NCBI GenBank assembly: GCA_963794995.1
Contig: CAWCFV010000002.1
Location: 2,356,001 to 2,420,000, forward strand
DNA from: CAWCFV01 sp963794995
Lineage (GTDB): Bacteria > Actinomycetota > Actinomycetes > JACCUZ01
Reading direction: 5' to 3'
DNA: 64,000 bases
The notes below the pieces were generated by a model. That model searched no databases and was not told where the DNA came from. It was given only the letters and a program-made list of their open reading frames with translations. The first letter of the stretch is position 1. The number at the start of each line of letters is the position of its first letter. Below, piece by piece: positions 1 to 8,013 of the stretch. Position numbers and translations under genes: made by a program.

Positions 1-817
1 GCACCGTCACCTGCAGCCGGTCGCCGAAGCGCGCGCGCTCCAGCAGCAGGTAGCGGTCGATCGACCGCAGCTCCTCGGCCAGCGTCGTGAAGTCGCCGTG
101 CCGGCGGAACGAGTAGCGGGTGAAGTCGGCGAACTCGAGCAGCAGCTCGCGCGCGCGCTCCGGGTCGGTGCGCACGAACGAGGCGATCGCGGTCAGCGAG
201 TTGTAGATGAAGTGCGGGCTGATCTGGGCGCGCAGCGCCCGCACCTCGGCCTCCATCAGCCGGGTGCGCGACGACTCGAGCTCGGCGAGCTCGAGCTGGG
301 TCGACACCCAGCGGGCGACCTCGTTGGTGGCCCGGACCAGCCCCGCGCTGGCGCTGGGGCCGTACGCGGCGAGGCTGCCGACGACCCGGTCCTCCACCGT
401 GAGCGGCGCGACCACCGCGGCCCGGATCGGGCAGTCGGGGTCGGAGCAGGTGACCGTGCCCGGGCCGAGCACCTCGGTGCGGCCGCTGCCTGTCGCGACG
501 CCCGCGTGCCCGACGGCCGACCCCGCGTGCCGCGCCTCGCCGGCGCCGTCCCACGCGAGCAGCACGTCGGTGTCGGTGAGCGCCACCGCGGGGGTGCCGA
601 GCAGAGTGCGCAGGTGTCGTACGGCGCGGGCGGCTCCTGCCTCGGTGAGGCCGGCCCGCAGCGGCGGCGCGGCCAGGGTGGCCTCGTGCAGCGTCGCGAA
701 CGTCGCGCGGTCGGCCGAGCTGCCGAACGAGCGACGGCTGCGCAGCAGGGGCACGGCCACGAGGACCAGCGCCAGGACCACCAGGGCCACGGCGACCAGC
801 TCGGGAGTGGCGCTCAC
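1..817 (-). CDS. LytS-type sensor histidine kinase (3' end cut by window edge)
   Basis: Membrane-anchored sensor kinase of the LytS/YehU class; it would autophosphorylate on histidine and pass phosphate to a LytR-type regulator, probably encoded beyond the window edge. The protein begins with one hydrophobic segment (residues 5-25), followed by a GAF-like sensor region with a CSDPDCPI patch. A short linker leads into the His-kinase dimerisation block, where the motif RAQISPHFIYNSL carries the phospho-accepting histidine. The reading frame runs off position 1 just after the FGDRL segment, so the ATPase domain is missing here. The GTG start at 817 gives a membrane segment directly after the N-terminus. 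It is divergent from the Fic-like gene, with only about 25 bp between the two starts. The class assignment is firm; the stimulus is unknown. Confidence 0.88.
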   Translation of the reverse strand, partial: MSATPELVAVALVVLALVLVAVPLLRSRRSFGSSADRATFATLHEATLAAPPLRAGLTEAGAARAVRHLRTLLGTPAVALTDTDVLLAWDGAGEARHAGSAVGHAGVATGSGRTEVLGPGTVTCSDPDCPIRAAVVAPLTVEDRVVGSLAAYGPSASAGLVRATNEVARWVSTQLELAELESSRTRLMEAEVRALRAQISPHFIYNSLTAIASFVRTDPERARELLLEFADFTRYSFRRHGDFTTLAEELRSIDRYLLLERARFGDRLQVTV

Positions 818-842
818 GGCGGTGACCGTATCGTCGGGGACC

Positions 843-1637
843 GTGCCTGCCGAGTCCTCGACGCCGACCACGACCGGCGACCCGTTCGCCCACCTGGCGG
901 CGCTGCCGGGGGTGGCCGAGGCCGTGGAGCGCGCGCGGACGGCGGTCGACGCCCTGCGCGGCCACCGGGTGCTGCGCCGCTCCGCCGAGCGGGTCTCGTC
1001 GGAGTCGGCGCTGCGAGGTGCTCGGGCCTCCGCGGCGCTGGCCGGTGTCGACCTGCCCCTGGACGAGGTGCGACGGACCGCGTCCGCGGCCGACGCGGGT
1101 GCCGACCCCGGCCGGGGAGTGGTGCAGGGCGCGCTGCGGGTGGCCGCCGAGATCGGCCCGCTGCAGCGCAGCTGGCGGCGGGCCCCGCTGCAGGCCATGG
1201 CCCGGCTGCACACCCTCGCCGCCGCCGACCTCGCGACCGCTGACGAGCTCGGCCGGCCGGCACCCGCCGCGGCGTCGCGGGTGGCGTCCCTGGGACAGCT
1301 GCTGTCGTCGACGACCGCGGCGCCGGCCCTGGTCGTGGCGGCCGTGGCGCACGCCGAGCTCGCGACCTGCGGCGCCTTCCCGGTCGGTGGCGGGGTGGTC
1401 GCCCGGGCGGCCGAGCGGCTCACACTGGTCACCCGCGGGCTGGACCCCACGTCGGTGTCCGCGCCGGAGGTCGGCCACGTCGAGCTGGGCGCCGAGGCGT
1501 ACGTCGCCGCGCTGGACCGCTACGCGACCGGGGGCCCGGCGGGCATCGCGGCCTGGGTCGTGCACTGCGCCGACGCCGTCGTGCTCGGCGCACGCGAGGG
1601 GGTCGCCGTGTGCGAGGCGATCCAGCGCGGCGCCTGA
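843..1637 (+). CDS. Fic-like protein with degenerate active site
   Basis: Conserved actinobacterial protein, often labelled 'oxidoreductase' in databases, that reads as a Fic/Doc-fold protein. The N-terminal part (RRSAERVSSES, then GARASAALAG) resembles the Fic N-terminal inhibitory helix region. Around residues 176-190 the expected catalytic motif HPFx[D/E]GNGR has become GAFPVGGGV followed by VAR, so the catalytic histidine and the phosphate-binding Asn and Arg are gone. The typical GLDP sequence after the motif is kept. AMPylation activity is therefore unlikely and the function is unknown. The start is uncertain: GTG at 843 or GTG at 822 are both in frame and neither has a strong ribosome site. 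A hairpin follows the gene. Confidence 0.65.
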   Translation: MPAESSTPTTTGDPFAHLAALPGVAEAVERARTAVDALRGHRVLRRSAERVSSESALRGARASAALAGVDLPLDEVRRTASAADAGADPGRGVVQGALRVAAEIGPLQRSWRRAPLQAMARLHTLAAADLATADELGRPAPAAASRVASLGQLLSSTTAAPALVVAAVAHAELATCGAFPVGGGVVARAAERLTLVTRGLDPTSVSAPEVGHVELGAEAYVAALDRYATGGPAGIAAWVVHCADAVVLGAREGVAVCEAIQRGA

Positions 1638-1666
1638 GCCCCGGGCCGAGGAGGCCGGCACAAAGA

Positions 1667-1690
1667 ACGGCGCCCCGAGAGGGGCGCCGT
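1667..1690 (+). terminator. GC-rich hairpin after Fic-like gene
   Basis: Perfect 10-bp stem ACGGCGCCCC / GGGGCGCCGT with a GAGA loop, 30 bases after the stop codon. No T-run follows, as is common for actinobacterial terminators. The rest of the interval up to 1867 holds no gene I can support; a weak ACCCC/GGGGT stem near 1845-1860 may serve the convergent HAD gene. Confidence 0.6.
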
Positions 1691-1867
1691 CCGGGGCACG
1701 TCAGACCGGGTTACCAAGCGTGCACCGTGTGTCGGGAGACCAGGACTAGCCTGGCTCGCCGGCCCGTACATGGGCAGGTCGCCGCGTGGGTGCCCAGCTG
1801 CCGTGCTTCACCTCTGTGTCTAACGCACCGGGCCCGGTGATCGGAACCCCGTCAGGGGTGTTATTTC

Positions 1868-2758
1868 CTACCGCAGCGCGCGGACCCGGCGTGTCGCGCG
1901 GCCGACACGCGGGGCGAGCGCGCGCGACGTGCCGCGCCGCCGGGTCGCGAGCCAGACCATGCCGGCGGTCGCCGCGCCGGCGCCCACCGCGACGGCGGCC
2001 AGGGTGCCCGGCTGGGGCAACGTCACCTTGGCCACCCGGTCGCGCAGCTTGACCGGGCGGCTGAACACCAGCACCGGCCACTCGCGTGCCGTCGCCTCCT
2101 TGCGCAGCGCGCGGTCCGGGTTCACCGCGTAGGGATGGCCGACGGCCGAGAGCATCGGCAGGTCGGTCGCCGAGTCGCTGTAGGCGTAGCAGCGCTCGAG
2201 GTCGTAGCCCTCGGTCAGCGCGAGCTCCCGGACGGCCTCGGCCTTGGTCTCGCCGTAGGCGTAGTACTCGATCTCGCCGGAGTACCTGCCGTCCTCGACG
2301 ACCATCCGCGTCGCGATGACGTGGTCGGCGCCCAGCATCTCCCCGATCGGCCCGACGACCTCCGCACCCGACGTGCTCACGATCACGACGTCCCGGTCGG
2401 CCAGGTGGTGCTCCTCGATGAGCGTGGCGGCCTCGTCGTAGATCAGCGGGTCGATCAGCTGGTGCAGGGTCTCGGCGACGATGACCTTGACCTGCTCGAC
2501 GTCCCAGCCGGCCGCCATCGAGGACAGGTAGGCCCGCATCCGCTCCATCTGGTCGTGGTCGGCGCCACCCGCCAGGTAGACGAACTGGGCGTACGCGCTG
2601 CGCAGGACGGCGCGCCGGTTGATGAGCCCGCCCTGGTAGAACGAGCGGCTGAACGCCAGCGCGCTCGACTTGGCGATGATCGTCTTGTCCAGGTCGAAGA
2701 ACGCGGCCGTCCGGCCGGGGGCTGCGGACGCCGTGCGCGGCGGTGCGGGGTCGGCCAC
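1868..2758 (-). CDS. HAD-IB family phosphatase (SerB-like)
   Basis: Haloacid-dehalogenase superfamily hydrolase, subfamily IB, related to phosphoserine phosphatase; substrate not determined. Motif I is FFDLDKTIIAKSS with the nucleophile aspartate near residue 18, followed by the helical cap. Motif II is the VIVSTSG region, and motif III/IV is SDSATDLPML near the C-terminal third. A hydrophobic helix at the C-terminus (VAVGAGAATAGMVWLA) followed by arginines suggests membrane attachment. The GTG at 2758 places motif I at the usual distance; upstream codons in the same frame look non-coding and run into the 6C RNA. The pair of this gene and a divergent ssd gene flanking 6C RNA is the arrangement known from mycobacteria and streptomycetes. 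Confidence 0.88.
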   Translation of the reverse strand: MADPAPPRTASAAPGRTAAFFDLDKTIIAKSSALAFSRSFYQGGLINRRAVLRSAYAQFVYLAGGADHDQMERMRAYLSSMAAGWDVEQVKVIVAETLHQLIDPLIYDEAATLIEEHHLADRDVVIVSTSGAEVVGPIGEMLGADHVIATRMVVEDGRYSGEIEYYAYGETKAEAVRELALTEGYDLERCYAYSDSATDLPMLSAVGHPYAVNPDRALRKEATAREWPVLVFSRPVKLRDRVAKVTLPQPGTLAAVAVGAGAATAGMVWLATRRRGTSRALAPRVGRATRRVRALR

Positions 2759-2809
2759 CCAGCGAGCATAGGGAGCCGGAGGGGCGCTGCGCAGAGCGGG
2801 CGTCGCTGT

Positions 2810-2836
2810 TTGCCATCGGGCCCGGGCGGGTACATC
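2810..2836 (+). promoter_or_regulatory. Candidate promoter for 6C RNA
   Basis: TTGCCA (2810-2815) and TACATC (2831-2836) with a 15-bp spacer lie about 35 bases before the first 6C hairpin, placing a start near 2843. The spacing is short, so this is tentative. Confidence 0.35.
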
Positions 2837-2865
2837 CTGACGTCGTGCCCTGCTCCGGTGGGACA

Positions 2866-2940
2866 CACCGTGTCCGACTCATCCCCCCCGGGTCGGACCG
2901 CAGACGGCCCCCGTCATCCCCCCCGACGGGGGCCGTCGCA
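2866..2940 (+). ncRNA. 6C RNA
   Basis: Two consecutive hairpins each carry a loop with seven cytosines, the defining feature of the actinobacterial 6C RNA. Hairpin 1 pairs 2872-2880 with 2890-2898 (9 bp including one G-U) around loop ATCCCCCCC. Hairpin 2 pairs 2903-2915 with 2925-2937 (13 bp, perfect) around an identical ATCCCCCCC loop. The C-rich loops are on the plus strand, so the RNA is transcribed toward ssd. Its position between a HAD phosphatase and ssd matches the known location in other actinobacteria. In mycobacteria the RNA is reported to act on mRNAs through its C-rich loops. Confidence 0.93.
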
Positions 2941-3078
2941 CGTCCCGGACCGGCCGCCGGCGAGCAGGGGTTCTCCACAGCCGCCCGGCCGGCCCCGCGG
3001 TCCACAGATCCGCGGCGCCGCCCCTGACGGGGGTGCCCGGGACGCCACGGTGAGGACTCGTCCTCCCGGAGGTGGTCC

Positions 3079-4146
3079 GTGCCCGAGCGTCCCCTGCTCG
3101 TCACCAGCGACCCGGTGCTGCTCGACGACCTGCTGCGCCTCTCGGCACTGGCCGGCGTCGAGGTCACCGTCGCACCCGACGCGGTGGCGGCGCGCCCGGC
3201 GTGGAGCGGCGCGCCCCTGGTCCTGCTCGGCGCGGACGTCGCCCCGCAGGCCGTCCGTGCCGCACTGCCGCGCAGGCCGGGCGTCGTGCTGGTGCCCCGC
3301 GCGGGACCGGAGGAGCCGGTCGCGTGGGAGGCGGCGGCGCGGCTCGGGGCCGAGGCGGTCCAGGTGCTCCCCGTCGCCGAGCCGCTGCTCGTCGAGCGGC
3401 TGGCCGGCGCCGGCCTGGCGACGGCGCGGACCGTCGCCGTGCTGCCCGGGTCCGGCGGATCCGGTGCCTCGACCCTCGCCGCCGCGCTGGCGGTCGCCGC
3501 CGGTCGGCTGGTGCCTCCGGCCCGGACCCTGCTGGTCGACCTCGACCCGTGGGGTGGTGGCCTCGACCTGGTGCTCGGCGCCGAGACGACCCCCGGGTTG
3601 CGCTGGCCGGCGCTGGCCGGCACCCGAGGGCGGGCCGGCCCGGACGAGCTGCGCGCCGCGCTCCCGACGGCCGCCGGCGCCACCCTCCTGTCGTGGGACC
3701 GCGGTGCACCCACCGAGGTCCCGGCGGACGCGGTCCGGGCGGTCCTTGCGGCCGGTCGCCGCGGTCACGACCTGGTCGTGCTCGACGTCCCCCGGTCGGG
3801 GACCCCCGGTCCCGCGGCCGCCCTCGCCACTGCCGACACCGTCCTGCTCGTCGTCCGTGCCGAGGTCCGCGCGGCCGCGGCCGCGGCGCGGGTCGCGGCG
3901 GAGCTGGCCGGCCGGGTGGCCGACGTCCGGCTGGTGGTGCGCGAGGCAGCGGGTGCGCGGCTGCCCGCCGGAGCGGTCGCCCGCGCGGTGGGGCTTCCGC
4001 TGGCCGGCCGGCTCGCGCCGGAGCCGGGGCTGGCCGCTGCCCTCGAGCGCGGCGAGCCGCCGGGCCGGGCCGCCCGCGGTCCGCTGGCGCTGCTGTGCCG
4101 CAGCCTGCTGGCCGACCTCGTCGGCCACCTGGGGCGGGTCGCGTGA
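3079..4146 (+). CDS. ssd: Septum-site-determining / TadZ-CpaE-like protein
   Basis: MinD/ParA-superfamily protein of the Ssd-TadZ-CpaE type that localises the Tad secretion machine and has been linked to septum control in mycobacteria. The first ~115 residues form a receiver-like domain without an obvious phosphorylation site. The ATPase-like domain starts with a deviant Walker A (GSGGSGAST, about residue 124) in which the usual lysines are absent, then LLVDLDPWGGGLDLVLG as the Walker A'/switch region. This is typical of CpaE-like members that bind ATP poorly. It is the first gene of the Tad operon and its TGA overlaps the GTG start of tadA (GTGA at 4143). The GTG at 3079 has a GGAGGTGG site just before it. 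Confidence 0.85.
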   Translation: MPERPLLVTSDPVLLDDLLRLSALAGVEVTVAPDAVAARPAWSGAPLVLLGADVAPQAVRAALPRRPGVVLVPRAGPEEPVAWEAAARLGAEAVQVLPVAEPLLVERLAGAGLATARTVAVLPGSGGSGASTLAAALAVAAGRLVPPARTLLVDLDPWGGGLDLVLGAETTPGLRWPALAGTRGRAGPDELRAALPTAAGATLLSWDRGAPTEVPADAVRAVLAAGRRGHDLVVLDVPRSGTPGPAAALATADTVLLVVRAEVRAAAAAARVAAELAGRVADVRLVVREAAGARLPAGAVARAVGLPLAGRLAPEPGLAAALERGEPPGRAARGPLALLCRSLLADLVGHLGRVA

Positions 4147-5291
4147 CGACCGACCTGGTGGCCCGGGTGACCGAGCGGCTGGCCCTGGCGGGTGAGGCAC
4201 CGAGCGCTGCGTCCGTCACCGCCGCGGTGCGCCAGGAGGGGGCGGTGCTCGGCGGCACCGGCGTCGTGGACCTGCTGGCGGAGGTGCGCGCCGAGCTCAC
4301 CGGGTTCGGCCCGCTCGAGGTCCTGCTGGGCGATCCCGAGGTGAGCGACGTGCTGGTCAACGCGCCCGAGGAGGTGTGGGTCGACCGGGGCACCGGGCTG
4401 GAGCGGGCGGGCGTCCGGTTCCGTGACGAGGCCGCGGTGCGACGGCTCGCCCAGCGACTCGCCGCCTCGGCGGGGCGGCGGCTCGACCTCGCCCGGCCCA
4501 CGGTCGACGCGCGTCTCGGCGGCGGCGTCCGGCTGCATGCCGTCCTCCCACCGGTGTCCTCGGCGGGCACCCTGCTGAGCCTGCGGGTCCTGCGCCGCCG
4601 GGCGTTCGACCTCCCGGAGCTGGTGGTGCGCGGCACCGTGGCCCGCGGCCTCGACGACGTGCTGGTCGCGCTGGTGCGGGCGCGGGCGTCCTTCCTGGTC
4701 ACCGGCGGCACCGGCAGCGGCAAGACCACGCTGCTCGCGACGTTGTTGTCCCTGGTGCCCGCCGCGGAGCGCGTCGTCCTCGTCGAGGACTCCGGTGAGC
4801 TCGCGCCCGACCACCCCCACGTCGTGCGCCTCGAGGCGCGCACCGCGAACGTCGAGGGCGCGGGTGCGGTCGACCTGCGGGCCCTGGTGCGCGAGGCGCT
4901 GCGGATGCGCCCGGACCGGATCGTCGTCGGGGAGGTGCGCGGTGCCGAGGTCGTCGAGCTGCTCGCCGCGCTCAACACCGGCCACGACGGTGGTGCCGGC
5001 ACGGTGCACGCCTCCGCCGCGGAGGTCCTCCCGGCCCGGCTCGAAGCGCTCGGGCTCGCCGGCGGCCTGCCTCGGGAGGCGCTGCACAGCCAGCTCGCGG
5101 CCGCCGTGCAGGCGGTCGTGCACCTGGCGCGCGATGCCGCGGGGACGCGTCAGGTGCGCAGCATCGGGGTGCTGTCGCGAGGTGCCGACGGGCTCTGCCG
5201 GGTGATCCCGGGGGTGAGCGCGACCGACGGCACCCTCGTCGAAGGACCGGGTGCGGCGGAGCTGTCGCGGCTGCTGGGCGCTGCCCGGTGA
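4143..5291 (+). CDS. tadA: Tad/Flp pilus assembly ATPase TadA (CpaF)
   Basis: Hexameric secretion ATPase of the type II/IV superfamily that powers Flp pilus assembly at the inner face of the membrane. The 382-residue protein has an N-terminal domain containing SDVLVNAPEEVWVDRG, the usual CpaF signature. Walker A GGTGSGKTT is at about residue 188, the Asp box VLVEDSGEL follows, and Walker B is RIVVGEVRG. The histidine box contains TGHDGGAGTVHA. It is somewhat shorter than proteobacterial CpaF. Start GTG at 4143 overlaps the ssd stop, and its own stop overlaps the tadB start, so the whole locus is probably translationally coupled. Confidence 0.95.
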   Translation: MTTDLVARVTERLALAGEAPSAASVTAAVRQEGAVLGGTGVVDLLAEVRAELTGFGPLEVLLGDPEVSDVLVNAPEEVWVDRGTGLERAGVRFRDEAAVRRLAQRLAASAGRRLDLARPTVDARLGGGVRLHAVLPPVSSAGTLLSLRVLRRRAFDLPELVVRGTVARGLDDVLVALVRARASFLVTGGTGSGKTTLLATLLSLVPAAERVVLVEDSGELAPDHPHVVRLEARTANVEGAGAVDLRALVREALRMRPDRIVVGEVRGAEVVELLAALNTGHDGGAGTVHASAAEVLPARLEALGLAGGLPREALHSQLAAAVQAVVHLARDAAGTRQVRSIGVLSRGADGLCRVIPGVSATDGTLVEGPGAAELSRLLGAAR

Positions 5292-6076
5292 CGGGGTCGG
5301 CGGTCCTGGCCGTCGTCCTGGCCGGGGCGGTGGGGGCCGCGGTCGTCCACGATCCCGGTGCCTCGCTGGCCCGGCTGCGCCCGGCACCGGCCGGCCGGCT
5401 GACGAGGGCTCCGGTCGTCGCGACGACCGCCCTGGTGGCGGGGGCCGGGGCCGGCCTGGCCCTCGGGTCGTGGCTGCTCGCCGCGACGGTCGCGACCGCG
5501 CTGCTCACCGCCGGCCGGGCGGTGGGAGCGCGCGCCTCCCGGCGTCGCGTCGAGCGGGTCCGGTCCGACTGTGCCGACCTGCTCGGTGCGCTGTCCGCGG
5601 AGCTGCGCGCCGGCAGCGAGCCCCGCCTGGCGCTCGCCGCGGTCTGCGCCGGTCCGGTGCCGGCCGTCGCGGCGGCCGCCCGCAGCCCGGCCTCCGCTCC
5701 CGCCGCGGCGCTGTCCACGGCGGGGCGCGTGCCCGGGGCCGAGGCACTGGCCGACCTCGCGGTGGCCTGGCGGGTGGTCGAGGCGACCGGCGGCCCCCTG
5801 GCCGCCGCGGTCGACCGGCTCGCCGCCACGGCCCGGGCCGAGACGGCGGCCCGGCGGGAGCTGGCGGCCCAGCTGGCGGGGCCACGGGCCACCGCGGTGC
5901 TGCTCTCGCTGCTGCCCGTCGCGGGGGTCCTGCTGGGATCGGCCCTGGGCGCAGACCCGCTCGGGTTCCTGCTCGGGACCGGCGCCGGTCGCGGCTGCCT
6001 GCTCGCCGGCACCGTCCTGGTCGCCGCCGGGACCGCCTGGACCGAGGCCCTGGCCGGGCGGGCGGAGCACGGATGA
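5288..6076 (+). CDS. tadB: TadB-like pilus assembly membrane protein
   Basis: Integral membrane platform protein of the Flp pilus assembly system (type II secretion F superfamily). The N-terminus has a hydrophobic helix followed by further membrane spans near LGSWLLAATVATALL. The central cytoplasmic domain with DLLGALSAELRAGSEP matches the conserved helical core. The C-terminus ends with two hydrophobic helices (VLLSLLPVAGVLLGSALG, and LLAGTVLVAAGTAW). GTG start and preceding TGA overlap; the stop overlaps the tadC ATG (ATGA at 6073). Confidence 0.87.
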   Translation: MTGSAVLAVVLAGAVGAAVVHDPGASLARLRPAPAGRLTRAPVVATTALVAGAGAGLALGSWLLAATVATALLTAGRAVGARASRRRVERVRSDCADLLGALSAELRAGSEPRLALAAVCAGPVPAVAAAARSPASAPAAALSTAGRVPGAEALADLAVAWRVVEATGGPLAAAVDRLAATARAETAARRELAAQLAGPRATAVLLSLLPVAGVLLGSALGADPLGFLLGTGAGRGCLLAGTVLVAAGTAWTEALAGRAEHG

Positions 6077-6825
6077 GCCCCGGAACGCTGGCGGTGCTGC
6101 TGGCCGGTGCCGCCGGGCTGGTGCTCACCGGCGCCGGCCCCCGCGACGCCGCGCGGCTGGGCCGCGTGCTCGTGGCACCCGTCCCGGGGTCGCGCGGGCC
6201 CACCCGCACCCTCGTCCCGCCGCCGGGCTGGGTGCCCCGCGCCGCGGCCCTCGGGTCCCTGGTCGCTCTGGTCACCTCGCACGGAGGCACGGCCACCCTG
6301 CTCGCCGTGCTGGCCGTCTGCCTCGGCCTGCCGCGCGCGCAGGCCGATCGCGCCCGTGAGCGTGCCGCGGCCGCGCTGGCCCGGGACCTGCCGCGCGCAG
6401 CGGACCTGCTGGCCGGCTGTCTCGACGCGGGGAGCACCCTGGCCGATGCCGTGTCGGTCGTCGGTACGGCGGTGGGCGGACCCGTCGCGGTGCGGCTGCG
6501 CCCGGTCGCCGCGGTGCTCGCGGCCGGCGGAGAGCTCCGGGTCCCCCGGCCCGGCCCCGCCCCGCACCCGGCCGATCCGGTCGACCGCCTGCTCCGGACC
6601 CTGGCCCGGACGGCGGTCACCGGGGCGCCGCTCGCGGGGACCTTGCGCGAGCTGGCTGCCGACGAGCGGGAGCGAGCCCGCTGGCTGGCGACCGGGCGTG
6701 CCCAGTCGGCGGGGGTCCGTGCCGTCGGTCCGCTCGCGGTCTGCTTCCTGCCGGCGTTCGTCCTGGTCGGGGTGGTCCCCGTGGTGGTCGGCGTCAGCCG
6801 CGTGCTGCTGACCGGCTGGGCGTGA
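6073..6825 (+). CDS. tadC: TadC-like pilus assembly membrane protein
   Basis: Second F-superfamily membrane platform protein, partner of TadB. Hydrophobic segments near residues 3-22 and 50-80 precede a cytoplasmic helical domain with DLPRAADLLAGCLDAGSTL, the conserved TadC core. A final hydrophobic pair (AVCFLPAFVLVGVVPVVVG) closes the protein. The ATG overlaps the tadB stop. A gap of about 160 bases with no gene follows before the pilin; it contains a few repeated TCCACAG words but no convincing signal. Confidence 0.85.
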   Translation: MSPGTLAVLLAGAAGLVLTGAGPRDAARLGRVLVAPVPGSRGPTRTLVPPPGWVPRAAALGSLVALVTSHGGTATLLAVLAVCLGLPRAQADRARERAAAALARDLPRAADLLAGCLDAGSTLADAVSVVGTAVGGPVAVRLRPVAAVLAAGGELRVPRPGPAPHPADPVDRLLRTLARTAVTGAPLAGTLRELAADERERARWLATGRAQSAGVRAVGPLAVCFLPAFVLVGVVPVVVGVSRVLLTGWA

Positions 6826-6983
6826 CCGTCCACAGCGCCGGCGTCCGCCGGGGCCGTCCACAGCTCCCGTCCGGTCACCGCTCCCGCACCTGGCCGGCCG
6901 CCACGGTGGACGAGGACGCGGCACCTGGCCGGTCCCCGGGGGCGCCGCCGGTCGCGGCGCCGACGAGACGAGGCAGGTACGAG

Positions 6984-7232
6984 ATGACGGTGACACGGAT
7001 GCTGGCACGGGCGCTGACCCGCGCGACGAGCCGGGTGGCGGGTGCCCGGGGCGGTGCGGCCGGGCGTGGTGAGGCGGCCGACCCGGAGGCGGGGATGACC
7101 ACGGCCGAGTACGCGGTGGGAACGGTGGCCGCCTGCGGCTTCGGCGGGGTGCTGTACAAGATCCTCACCAGCGCCGAGGTGATGGGGATGCTCAAGGACC
7201 TCATCGCCAAGGCGTTCGGCCTGGCCTTCTGA
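6984..7232 (+). CDS. Flp-type pilin (DUF4244 family)
   Basis: Small (82 aa) Flp pilin-like protein of the DUF4244 family found in actinobacterial Tad loci. A positively charged leader of about 38 residues ends in GMTTAEYAVG, which matches a type IV prepilin processing site: cleavage after Gly with Glu at +5. A hydrophobic helix (GTVAACGFGGVLYKIL) follows and the mature protein is only about 44 residues. No prepilin peptidase gene lies in this window, so processing would rely on one elsewhere. The ATG at 6984 follows an AGGCAGG site. Confidence 0.85.
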   Translation: MTVTRMLARALTRATSRVAGARGGAAGRGEAADPEAGMTTAEYAVGTVAACGFGGVLYKILTSAEVMGMLKDLIAKAFGLAF

Positions 7233-7246
7233 GGGGGGCCGGCGAG

Positions 7247-7618
7247 ATGTGCTGGCCAGGCTCCCGCGATCGTGAGCGGGGAACCGCCACGGCCGAGCTG
7301 GCCGTCGTGCTCCCGGCGCTCGTCCTGGTCACGCTCGCGGGGGTCTGGGTCGTCCTGGTCGGCGCGGCGCAGCTGAGGTGCGTCGACGCCGCGGGGGTCG
7401 GTGCCCGCGCCGTGGCCCGCGGCGAGACGGTCGCCGAGGTCGAGCGGGTGGTCGCCCGGGCGGCTCCGGAAGGGGCGGTCCTCCGGATCGGCAGGGACAC
7501 CGGGCTGGTGGTCGTCGAGGTCCGGGCGACCGTGCCGCTGCCTGTTCCGTGGCCGGGGCGGGGCGGGGGCGTCGAGGTGGGCGACAGCGCGGTGGCGCTG
7601 GCCGAGGACCCGCCGTGA
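7247..7618 (+). CDS. TadE-family minor pilin
   Basis: TadE-like pseudopilin of 123 residues. The N-terminus has GTATAELAVVLPALV, a prepilin-like cleavage context leading into a hydrophobic helix, with the remaining ~85 residues predicted extracellular. It follows the main pilin by 14 bases and its stop overlaps the next start (GTGA at 7615). Probably a minor subunit that helps pilus assembly or surface attachment. Confidence 0.85.
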   Translation: MCWPGSRDRERGTATAELAVVLPALVLVTLAGVWVVLVGAAQLRCVDAAGVGARAVARGETVAEVERVVARAAPEGAVLRIGRDTGLVVVEVRATVPLPVPWPGRGGGVEVGDSAVALAEDPP

Positions 7619-8007
7619 GTGGTGGCCGGCCGGCCCGCCGTAGCCGGCGGGCAGGTGACTCGGGCTCGGCGGGCCTGCTCGCCCTGTGGGCGGCGCTCGT
7701 CGTCCTCTCCGTGGCCGGGGCCGGGGCGCTCTACGGCGGGGCCGTGGCGTCACGGCACCGGGCCGCCGCGGCGGCCGACCTCGCGGCGCTCGCCGCGGCG
7801 TCCTCAGCGGCGCGCGGCTCGGCCCAGCCGTGCGACGCGGCCGGCCGGGTGGCCGGCGCCCAGCGGGCCCGGCTGGAGTCGTGTCACCTGGCCGGCGACG
7901 GCTCGGTGCTCGTGGAGGTCACGGTCAGGGTCCCCGGGCTGGTGGGGCTGCTGGGCGCGCGGCTCGGCCCGGCGCGGGCGCGCGCCCGCGCCGGACCGGC
8001 GACCTGA
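7615..8007 (+). CDS. TadG-like / helicase-neighbourhood TadE-like protein
   Basis: Flp pilus-associated membrane protein of 130 residues, of the type known as the 'helicase/secretion neighborhood TadE-like' family. After a basic leader, DSGSAGLLALWAALVVLSVAG forms the single membrane helix. The motif SRHRAAAAADLAALAAA matches the conserved RHRxxxxADLAALA block of TadG-like proteins. Two cysteines (in QPCDAAG and LESCHLAG) could form a disulfide outside the cell. It is the last gene of the Tad operon and converges on the LapA-like gene with 6 bases between stops. Confidence 0.83.
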   Translation: MSGGRPARRSRRAGDSGSAGLLALWAALVVLSVAGAGALYGGAVASRHRAAAAADLAALAAASSAARGSAQPCDAAGRVAGAQRARLESCHLAGDGSVLVEVTVRVPGLVGLLGARLGPARARARAGPAT

Positions 8008-8013
8008 GGTGGG

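Noticed and set aside
1691..1867. Small RNA or gene between Fic-like gene and HAD phosphatase
   Set aside because: Only weak hairpins and a TAGCCT hexamer; no coding frame with a plausible start and no known RNA family.
3164..5002. Long minus-strand frame across ssd and tadA
   Set aside because: Ser/Arg/Thr/Pro-rich shadow without motifs; the plus-strand genes are confirmed by signatures.
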